The notes beneath the pieces were generated by a model. It saw only the letters and a program-made list of their open reading frames with translations. It did no database searches and was not told the origin of the DNA. From CALELF01 sp045617925 (GTDB lineage Bacteria; Synergistota; Synergistia; Synergistales; Synergistaceae): 45,629 nucleotides of DNA. The position numbers and the translations under genes are program-made. Shown piece after piece: positions 40,198-45,629 of this stretch; position 1 is the stretch's first letter, and each line of letters opens with the position of its first letter. The stretch is from assembly GCA_045617925.1 (NCBI GenBank), contig JAZLJR010000019.1:1-45629 (forward strand), written 5' to 3'.

Positions 40198-41499
40198 ATG
40201 AAGATTTTGAAATATGGTATCGTTAAGGGGTTTTTAATTTTTCTTTTCTGCAGTGTTTTGCTTAGCAACGGAGCTTTTGTGAAAGAAGCGGTTGCAGATG
40301 GTGGGAAATATATACTAAATTTGAACAAACTCGAACAACAAGCAAGCCAAGCAGTACCACCACTTAGGATAAACGATCCCGTATCATTAGAAGTTTTATA
40401 TAACGAAGTTTATAATTATGCAAAAAAGCCTTTATACACAGGACCTGGTTTGTCTGAACCTGAAGCAACAGAACTAGCGACTCAAATAACGAATGAAGCA
40501 AGGGGTCTTAAAAAAGGAGAACAAGCAACAACACCAGAGTGCACTATAGGCGGAGTGAAATTAGGTTATTCTCTTTATTGCTTTAAAGCATACGATGGGG
40601 GTGAAACCCCGTCAGCAGCAGCTTTATCCCTCAAGGATTCTGTCGTTGCCTTGAACACTGCCTATCTCTTGAGTGTTAGCAATCTTTCAAGACGCATGGG
40701 TGACCTTCGCGGAGGAGAGGAAAGCAACATTCCTTGGGTGCGTTTTGCCAGAAACAATAACCAAGCAGGTTCTGCCGGTTTCAATGGCAACCTCTACCAG
40801 GTTGGTTATGATAGAGAGATTGCTCGAGACAAAAAATCCCGCCAGTTGCTAGGTATATCCCTTGACATAAACGAGGGCTCAACAAAATTAACAAACGGCA
40901 GAGGCGATATGGATGGCGTTTCTGTTGGTATTTACTATACAAAAATATATGAATGCGGACACTATTTTGACTTTATTCTTCGTCAAGGACGCTTTAGCGA
41001 TGAGGTAAAAACCTTTTACGCCACAGCATCAAACCCATTAACAGAGTTTGATTATGCCATAAACGCCACCACCATTTCTGGTGAATATGGTTATCGTTGG
41101 AAACTTGGCAAACACGGTTTTTACCTTGAGCCACAGATAGAAGCCATTTGGGGTTACCTTAGCGGTGCAAATATTACAACAAAGAACAACGAAAAACTAA
41201 CTCTGGACTCAAGCAACAAATTCCTCACGCGCCTTGGAGTGGCTCTTGGCAAGAAGAGCCATAATTTTAACTATTACGCGAGAGTTAGCCAATTCTTTGA
41301 CTGGGGGGGGGCAAAGTCCACAATAACACAGGACGATGTTACTTCTTCTGTTGACCAAGCAAAAAATTGGTGGGAAGTTTCCCTCGGTGGAGGCTGGCAC
41401 TTCAGCAATTTAAGTTACTTCTATGCAGAAATTTCCAAACAGTTTAAGGATATTCAAAACAGCTTAAACTTTAATATAGGTTTCCGTTTTTCACTATAA
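40198..41499 (+). CDS. Autotransporter-type outer-membrane beta-barrel protein
   Basis: The 433-residue protein has a signal peptide (hydrophobic 8-28, cleavage near AVA-DG), a short region of about 120 residues (30-150), a transition segment (LNTAYLLSVSNLSRRMGDLR) and then about 260 residues of a C-terminal beta-barrel (WVRFARNNNQAGSAGFNGNL, GVSVGIYYTKIYECGHYFDF, YGYRWKLGKHGFYLEPQIEA, ending FNIGFRFSL). This is the autotransporter/pertactin-type barrel. The passenger is very short, so it may act as an adhesin-like barrel or porin. GAGG lies eight bases before the ATG. A G9 run (41303-41311) sits inside the barrel coding sequence, encoding W-G-G-A; slippage there would frameshift the protein. 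It lies beside recF but is transcribed separately. Confidence 0.88.
   Translation: MKILKYGIVKGFLIFLFCSVLLSNGAFVKEAVADGGKYILNLNKLEQQASQAVPPLRINDPVSLEVLYNEVYNYAKKPLYTGPGLSEPEATELATQITNEARGLKKGEQATTPECTIGGVKLGYSLYCFKAYDGGETPSAAALSLKDSVVALNTAYLLSVSNLSRRMGDLRGGEESNIPWVRFARNNNQAGSAGFNGNLYQVGYDREIARDKKSRQLLGISLDINEGSTKLTNGRGDMDGVSVGIYYTKIYECGHYFDFILRQGRFSDEVKTFYATASNPLTEFDYAINATTISGEYGYRWKLGKHGFYLEPQIEAIWGYLSGANITTKNNEKLTLDSSNKFLTRLGVALGKKSHNFNYYARVSQFFDWGGAKSTITQDDVTSSVDQAKNWWEVSLGGGWHFSNLSYFYAEISKQFKDIQNSLNFNIGFRFSL
41303..41311 (+). repeat. Homopolymeric G9 tract inside the autotransporter gene
   Basis: Nine consecutive Gs (codons TGG GGG GGG GCA) in an otherwise AT-rich sequence. Loss or gain of one G would put the last roughly 60 codons of the barrel out of frame and remove the C-terminal strand. 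This is the architecture of phase-variable genes in other diderms. Confidence 0.9.
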
Positions 41500-41526
41500 A
41501 ACAATTTTAAAATCATAAGAACAAAC

Positions 41527-41567
41527 GCGGGGTATTGTTTGTATAACTAAACAATACCCCGCTCTTT
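41527..41567 (+). terminator. Terminator after the autotransporter gene
   Basis: GCGGGGTATTGTTT pairs perfectly with its complement (14 bp) around an 8-base loop; a T-rich but interrupted tail follows. It may also stop the tRNA-Ser transcript from the other side. Confidence 0.85.
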
Positions 41568-41589
41568 CGTGTCCTTTGTTTATTACAAA

Positions 41590-41682
41590 TGGCGGAGAGG
41601 GTGAGATTTGAACCCACGTAGGGGCTATGAACCCCTAAGACGATTTCGAGTCGCCCGCCTTCGACCACTCGGCCACCCCTCC
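41590..41682 (-). tRNA. tRNA-Ser, anticodon CGA
   Basis: On the minus strand the 93-base gene folds into a class II tRNA: acceptor GGAGGGG/CCTCTCC, D arm GCCGAGTGGTCGAAGGC, anticodon arm GGCGA-CTCGAAA-TCGTC with anticodon CGA (reads UCG), a long variable arm (TTAGGGGTTCATAGCCCCTA) typical of serine, T arm GTGGG-TTCAAAT-CTCAC, discriminator G and an encoded CCA. It is preceded by its own promoter. Confidence 0.96.
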
Positions 41683-41693
41683 GCGTCGGGAGA

Positions 41694-41722
41694 ATTATAA
41701 ACGCAAAGTTGATATTTATCAA
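41694..41722 (-). promoter_or_regulatory. Promoter of tRNA-Ser
   Basis: Minus-strand TTGATA (41722-41717) and perfect TATAAT (41699-41694) with a 17-base spacer, followed by a GC-containing discriminator leading to the tRNA 11 bases on. Confidence 0.8.
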
Positions 41723-41728
41723 GTATAT

Positions 41729-41760
41729 AAAAAGGGGATAGCACGTTGCTATCCCCTTTT
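41729..41760 (-). terminator. Terminator of the adenosine deaminase gene
   Basis: GGGGATAGCA and TGCTATCCCC form a 10-bp stem with a short loop; a T5 run follows on the minus strand. It separates add from the tRNA gene. Confidence 0.9.
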
Positions 41761-41777
41761 ATTAGCCTTTATTTTTA

Positions 41778-42785
41778 TTATACTGGCTGTCTTTCTTCAA
41801 TAATTTTACGAAGTTCTGCCTTTGTTGCCTCATCTGCAAAGACTGCATTTGCTCCGTTCAACATAAGTTCCTTAATGTCCTTATTAGAAAGGTTGAAGGC
41901 ACGAGCGATGTTCTCATACTCAAGTCTGATGTTTGTGTCGCTAACCGCGTCATCATCTGAACTTAAAGCAACAAGCACGCCGAGCTCACGGAACTTCTGA
42001 ATAGGAACCTCGTTGAAGTCCTTAAAAATACAGGTGTCAATGTTTGATTTTGGGCAAACTTCCAAGGTGATCTTGTTTTCAACAAGACGCTTAATGACTG
42101 CTGGGTCTTCCAAGGAACGGACACCGTGACCAATACGGCTGGCGCCATAGTCAAGAGCAATACCAACGCTTTGTGCACCAAGTGCTTCACCAGAGTGCAT
42201 TGTGAAAGGAACTCCGAGCTCACGAGCAAGCTTAAATTCTTCTGCATATCCCTCATTTGGGAAAGCAGCTTCTGCTCCTGCAAGATCTGTTGCGCAAACA
42301 CCCTTACCAAGATATTTCTTTGCGAGGCGAACTGTTTCAAAGTTTGCTGCGTGGTTATCTTCCCCAGATCTCATGCAGCAAATGATAATGCTGCCCTTCA
42401 ATTTTGATTTCTGCATACCACGGATAACAGCTTGAACAGCATCCTCTTGTGTAAGTCCCTTTTTGCAGTGCTGTTGTGGTGCAAATTTAATTTCACCATA
42501 GATTACACCATTATCGGCTAACTCATTGCAAAGGTTGAATGTACCGAGCTCAAGTGCTGCTGCAGACTGCAACAAGCTACCTGGCAAATCAAATTTTGTG
42601 AGGTATTCGTTGAGGTCTTTGCAACCAGGGCTGACCGTGAGGCGTTCTTTTAATTCTGCATCACTGGCAGGAAGTTCCACGCCCTCGAGTTTTGCAAGTT
42701 CTCTCGCGTTTTTGATGGAGAGAGAGCCATCAAGGTGAAGGTGAAGCTCAATAAGGCAATTACCGATTGTAAATTTGTCGCTCAT
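41778..42785 (-). CDS. add: Adenosine deaminase
   Basis: The 335-residue TIM-barrel enzyme shows the family's zinc and catalytic residues: HLHLDG (His15, His17), HSGEA (Zn His and catalytic Glu), RIGHG (catalytic His) and VALSSDDD (catalytic and Zn Asp). It converts adenosine or deoxyadenosine to inosine in nucleoside salvage. Length is normal. The ATG follows an AGGAGG nine bases upstream and is driven by a separate promoter; it is flanked by terminators, so it is a single-gene unit. The related adenine deaminases cannot be excluded by sequence alone. Confidence 0.93.
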   Translation of the reverse strand: MSDKFTIGNCLIELHLHLDGSLSIKNARELAKLEGVELPASDAELKERLTVSPGCKDLNEYLTKFDLPGSLLQSAAALELGTFNLCNELADNGVIYGEIKFAPQQHCKKGLTQEDAVQAVIRGMQKSKLKGSIIICCMRSGEDNHAANFETVRLAKKYLGKGVCATDLAGAEAAFPNEGYAEEFKLARELGVPFTMHSGEALGAQSVGIALDYGASRIGHGVRSLEDPAVIKRLVENKITLEVCPKSNIDTCIFKDFNEVPIQKFRELGVLVALSSDDDAVSDTNIRLEYENIARAFNLSNKDIKELMLNGANAVFADEATKAELRKIIEERQPV

Positions 42786-42850
42786 GAAGATATCCTCCTA
42801 TTTTTTAAGGTGCAAAGCACCAATATTTTAAAAAATATGCCACAAAAAGT

Positions 42851-42879
42851 ATTGTAGCATAGTTTTTTATTTTTACTAA
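42851..42879 (-). promoter_or_regulatory. Promoter of add
   Basis: Minus-strand TTAGTA (42879-42874), 17-base spacer, TACAAT (42856-42851) with the TG of an extended -10. The leader contains a small perfect hairpin, GGTGC-TTT-GCACC, whose role is unknown. Confidence 0.6.
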
Positions 42880-42898
42880 CAAAAAATTAAATTTTGTA

Positions 42899-42940
42899 GA
42901 AAAAATAAGTTAGGTAATGATTGTATTGTCATTACCTAAC
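42899..42940 (-). terminator. Terminator of the small secreted protein gene
   Basis: GTTAGGTAATGA pairs perfectly with TCATTACCTAAC around an 8-base loop; on the minus strand a TTATTTTTT tail follows. It lies 45 bases after the stop at 42986. Confidence 0.88.
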
Positions 42941-42985
42941 TAGGTCTATACTTAATTGTTAATCAGTTGTTGGAGCAGTTAATAA

Positions 42986-43210
42986 CTAATAAACAGATCT
43001 GGTTCCTTTCTGTCCTGTGTGAGGATTATAATTTCCTTGAGTGCTCCAGTTGTTATTTCTATTTCCATCTGGATCTGAACGATAGTGCCCCTGAACTTGT
43101 GTACCATCGCTTCTTGTGTAAGGATGGACATACACATCAGCGAAGGACACGGTGGCTAAAATTGATACAAGTAATAATGAAACAATTGTAGATATGAGTT
43201 TCTTGTGCAT
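42986..43210 (-). CDS. Small secreted protein of the YVH-YxRSDGT-NNNWSTxGN family
   Basis: The 74-residue product (ATG at 43208-43210, GGGG upstream) has a signal peptide (MHKKLISTIVSLLLVSILAT, cleavage near SFA-DV) and a 42-residue mature part with repeated polar motifs: VHPYTRSDGTQVQGHYRSDP and NNNWSTQGNYNPHTGQKGT. Similar short proteins, with the RSDGT and NNxxxxGNxNPxTG motifs, occur across many diderm bacteria and some phages as hypothetical proteins; no function is established to my knowledge. An upstream in-frame ATG at 43237 would add nine basic residues. Its own promoter and terminator make it a single-gene unit. Confidence 0.8.
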   Translation of the reverse strand: MHKKLISTIVSLLLVSILATVSFADVYVHPYTRSDGTQVQGHYRSDPDGNRNNNWSTQGNYNPHTGQKGTRSVY

Positions 43211-43278
43211 AGATAATTTCCCCTTTCTTTTCTGCATGCAGCGCCCCTAAACCGACAACTAAGATAAACCTTAGAGGC

Positions 43279-43309
43279 ATTGTAACAAAAAAGAGATTTT
43301 TTAGGTCAA
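43279..43309 (-). promoter_or_regulatory. Possible promoter of the small secreted protein gene
   Basis: Minus-strand TTGACC (43309-43304) and TACAAT (43284-43279) with a 19-base spacer, longer than ideal, between the stop of the 268-aa gene and the small gene. Confidence 0.5.
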
Positions 43310-43330
43310 CTATCAGGCGACAAATGAAAA

Positions 43331-44137
43331 TTATCTTAACTCTTCTAGATGCTTGATATCCCCAGCAAATTTGTTTATAGCAAGATCTAATTCATCAACA
43401 TCATAATAGCCTTTTTCTATAAACAACTCTGCTATCATTTCTGCTTTGTTAAAACGAGAAAGGCAACGTCCGACAATTGCTAGCATTTCTCTTGTTTCCT
43501 CTATACTTAGTTTTAAGGCAACAGCGATAGCAATTAAAGTACCAGTCTTTGGAGATTCTGTTTTTGCCTGCATTATTTTCCAAAATGTTTGACGTGTTAG
43601 ATTGGCTGCAGTGTAGCATTCGCTAGCAGTAATTTTCTTTTCTAGGAGTTTTGTTTTTATATAATTAACAAGGGAAACCCTTTGCTCTTCTGTTGCTCTT
43701 AACCTTTCTACAATCATATTTTCGGTAATCTCTTTTCCAATTGATCCGTATACAGAAGATGCAGGGGCGTTTTTCTTTGCGTTTTCTTCCTCAATAAAAC
43801 GATCCCGCAGAGCAGGCCACCAGTAATATTGATATGTAAGATCTAAGTTAAGTTTCTCCTGACGTTTCTTTGAGTTTGGCAAACCATACTTAAAGCAATT
43901 AGCGATAAAAGAGAAAAAACGAATAATTGCAAAATAAAGCAAAACAAGTACTGAGAAAAAACAAGCACCAACAAAGCCAATGACAAGACATGTCCAAAAA
44001 AACGAGTTGAACATTGCCCTTAGCGGTTCAAAAAAACCAAACTCTAATAGAACACCAAAAACTGTCATTACAATAAATGTAAAGCCCAAAACTATTACAC
44101 CTAGCCATTGTCTCCAGTCTATCTTTTTGTTACCCAT
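43331..44137 (-). CDS. Two-TM membrane protein with C-terminal helical (macro-domain-associated, HTH-like) domain
   Basis: The 268-residue protein has two long hydrophobic segments (about 12-35 and 47-75), a charged linker (about 76-150) and a C-terminal helical domain (about 150-268): LVNYIKTKLLEKKITASECY, AANLTRQTFWKIMQ, then LIAIAVALKLSIEETREML and AEMIAELFIEKGYYDVDELD. The C-terminal pattern is, by my recollection, the one found behind macro domains and in other multi-domain bacterial proteins (K-A-N-x-D-R-K-x-F-S-K-I ... A-L-A-L-x-L-x-L-x-E-T-x-x-L-L), thought to be a lambda-repressor-like fold. Here a macro domain is absent and a membrane anchor replaces it. Function unknown; weak ribosome binding site, 25 bases after nifJ. 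Confidence 0.72.
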   Translation of the reverse strand: MGNKKIDWRQWLGVIVLGFTFIVMTVFGVLLEFGFFEPLRAMFNSFFWTCLVIGFVGACFFSVLVLLYFAIIRFFSFIANCFKYGLPNSKKRQEKLNLDLTYQYYWWPALRDRFIEEENAKKNAPASSVYGSIGKEITENMIVERLRATEEQRVSLVNYIKTKLLEKKITASECYTAANLTRQTFWKIMQAKTESPKTGTLIAIAVALKLSIEETREMLAIVGRCLSRFNKAEMIAELFIEKGYYDVDELDLAINKFAGDIKHLEELR

Positions 44138-44162
44138 TTACCATTGACCTACCAAGTTAAAA

Positions 44163-45629
44163 TTATTTGCTATTCGCTTCGTATTTTTTGTAACGCTTCT
44201 TTGCATCTTCGCTTGCCTTTGCAAAATATGCCTTGGCAGATTCAGGAAATGTTCTTGTAAGAGATTCGTATCTTGTTTCGCCAAGCAAAAATTTTTCAAG
44301 GTCTCTTGAAGGTTCTTTTGAATCTATTGTAAGCGGATTTTCTTTTCTTGGATCATAGCGGTAAAGTGTCCAGTAACCGGAAGCTACAGCCCTTGCCATT
44401 TCTTCTTGCACGTGAGCCATGCCTCTCTTTATGCCATGTGCAACGCAAGGAGCGTAGGCAAGGACAACAGAAGGTCCTGGGTATTCCTCTGCTTCCTTTA
44501 ATGCTTTTACGAGCTGATTCATATCCGCCCCCATTGCGACAGACGCAACATAAATATTACCATAGCTCATAAGAATTGCGCCAAGATCTTTTTTGCCTGT
44601 CTTTTTCCCGCCAGCAGCAAATTGTGCCACGGCCCCAAGAGGTGTTGCCTTTGAAGACTGCCCCCCGGTGTTGGAATAAACTTCTGTGTCAACAACAAGA
44701 GCATTTATATTGAGACCCTGTGCCATAACATGGTCAAGACCACCAAAGCCAATATCGTATGCCCAACCATCGCCACCAAACATCCAGAAAGTTTTCTTGG
44801 CAAAATGGTCTTTTCTTGAAATTAGCCTCAGAATTGTCTGAGATGGATTACCAACCTTAATGAGTTCTGCAAACAAATCTTCCCCACACAAACGGGAAGC
44901 CTCAAAATCTTCAGAGGCGTTTAACCATTTTGTTGTAGCGTCCTTCAAAGAAGTTGGAATGTCTTCTGTCAAAAGTTGCTCTGCTAATTGTTTCACCGCA
45001 TTTCTCTGTTGTGTTACAGATAAATACATACCAAGTGAAAATTCTGCATTATTTTCAAAGAGCGAATTTGACCAAGCCGGACCTCTGCCCTCTTTGTTTT
45101 TTGTATATGGAATGCCAGGCATGGCAGCACCCCAAGCCTGTGAACAACCAGTTGCATTTGCCCAATAGACTCTATCACCAAAAAGCTGAGTCATTAGCTT
45201 TGCGTATGGTGTTTCACCACAACCAGCACAAGCAGCGGAAAATTCTAAAAGAGGTGTCCTAAACTGTGAGCCCTTTACGCTCCATTGGTCAAAGAGATTT
45301 GACCTCTCTGGCAAAGAAAGGGCATAATTCCATTCTTCTGGTAAAGAAGTTGAGGCTTCTATTGCAACAGGAGAAATTGCCTTTTCTTTTGCAGGGCAAA
45401 CATTGTAGCAAGAACCACAACCGGTGCAGTCATCACGCGAAATTTGCAAGGAGAAAAACATGTCCTTTGCTCCGATAGCTTCCTTTACCTTAAAGCCCGA
45501 AGGTGCAGAAGAAACCTCATCTTTTGTTAATATATATGGACGAATAACCGCATGGGGGCAAACATAAGAGCAACGATTGCATTGAATACATTTGTTTGGC
45601 TCCCATTCTGGAACCTGTGTTGCGATTGC
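44163..45629 (-). CDS. nifJ: Pyruvate:ferredoxin oxidoreductase, C-terminal part (cut by window edge)
   Basis: The frame is open through the right edge; 488 codons of a roughly 1170-residue protein are visible. First come two 4Fe-4S motifs, CIQCNRCSYVCP and CTGCGSCYNVCP, then the thiamine-diphosphate domain with CAGCGETPYAKL, GGDGWAYDIGFGGLDHVM and VYSNTGGQSSKATP. This single-chain PFOR converts pyruvate and CoA to acetyl-CoA, CO2 and reduced ferredoxin, the central step of anaerobic catabolism. The start at 45461 within the frame is an internal Met, not the gene start. The pyruvate-binding and delta-type domains lie outside the window. Confidence 0.96.
   Translation of the reverse strand, partial: AIATQVPEWEPNKCIQCNRCSYVCPHAVIRPYILTKDEVSSAPSGFKVKEAIGAKDMFFSLQISRDDCTGCGSCYNVCPAKEKAISPVAIEASTSLPEEWNYALSLPERSNLFDQWSVKGSQFRTPLLEFSAACAGCGETPYAKLMTQLFGDRVYWANATGCSQAWGAAMPGIPYTKNKEGRGPAWSNSLFENNAEFSLGMYLSVTQQRNAVKQLAEQLLTEDIPTSLKDATTKWLNASEDFEASRLCGEDLFAELIKVGNPSQTILRLISRKDHFAKKTFWMFGGDGWAYDIGFGGLDHVMAQGLNINALVVDTEVYSNTGGQSSKATPLGAVAQFAAGGKKTGKKDLGAILMSYGNIYVASVAMGADMNQLVKALKEAEEYPGPSVVLAYAPCVAHGIKRGMAHVQEEMARAVASGYWTLYRYDPRKENPLTIDSKEPSRDLEKFLLGETRYESLTRTFPESAKAYFAKASEDAKKRYKKYEANSK

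Overview
The window reads as one contiguous stretch of an AT-rich chromosome of an anaerobic, diderm, amino-acid-fermenting bacterium. An outer membrane is implied by an autotransporter barrel protein, a patatin with a barrel-like C-terminus, and exported oxidoreductases with S-layer-homology-like tails. Anaerobic peptide and amino acid metabolism is implied by pyruvate:ferredoxin oxidoreductase, a phenylacetate-CoA-ligase/ACT pair, a biotin-dependent-type carboxyltransferase, an M20 amidohydrolase, an NhaC antiporter and rubrerythrins. Together with a TrmD-Tm1570 fusion and a very long RpoC (1712 aa), this makes Synergistota my best guess. That is an inference from gene content; Negativicutes or Deferribacterota are not excluded.

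Layout. Bases 1-4240 (minus strand) hold a translation and secretion operon, ylxM-ffh-rpsP-khpA-rimM-trmD-rplS, driven by a consensus promoter and running off the left edge. Bases 4320-13400 (minus) hold rpoB-rpoC with their own consensus promoter and a terminator; no rplJ/rplL precedes them. Bases 13490-16730 (plus) hold a carboxyltransferase and a class II aldolase-like enzyme. Bases 16750-18500 (minus) hold ACT and paaK. Bases 18560-22830 (plus) hold a MATE exporter, the patatin and an unknown protein. Bases 23070-28300 hold a sugar nucleotidyltransferase (minus), an M20 amidohydrolase, a secreted metallo-beta-lactamase-fold protein (minus), a YigZ/IMPACT protein, a small secreted protein and plsX. 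Bases 28700-31700 (plus) hold nhaC and a fur/perR-rubrerythrin-reverse rubrerythrin operon. Bases 31740-35970 hold two tandem exported flavoproteins.

Bases 35990-40050 are the replication origin region: DnaA-box clusters on both sides of dnaA, followed by dnaN and recF. The long minus-strand ribosomal/RNA polymerase block left of the origin is therefore transcribed away from it. To the right lie an autotransporter gene with a run of nine Gs, tRNA-Ser(CGA), adenosine deaminase, a small secreted protein, a two-TM protein with a helical domain, and the 3' part of nifJ, cut by the right edge.

The most unusual structure is a family of intergenic palindromic elements (near 16.6, 22.9, 23.0, 28.4 and 28.6 kb). 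Their arms are built of degenerate 9-mers (type GCCATAAAG, AACATAAAG) and they enclose different short hairpins. They lie in convergent or tandem gaps, never in a divergent promoter gap. Other leads are the G9 tract, the membrane-tethered helical-domain protein, the flavoprotein pair and the two large RpoC insertions. No CRISPR array, intact insertion sequence or prophage was seen.
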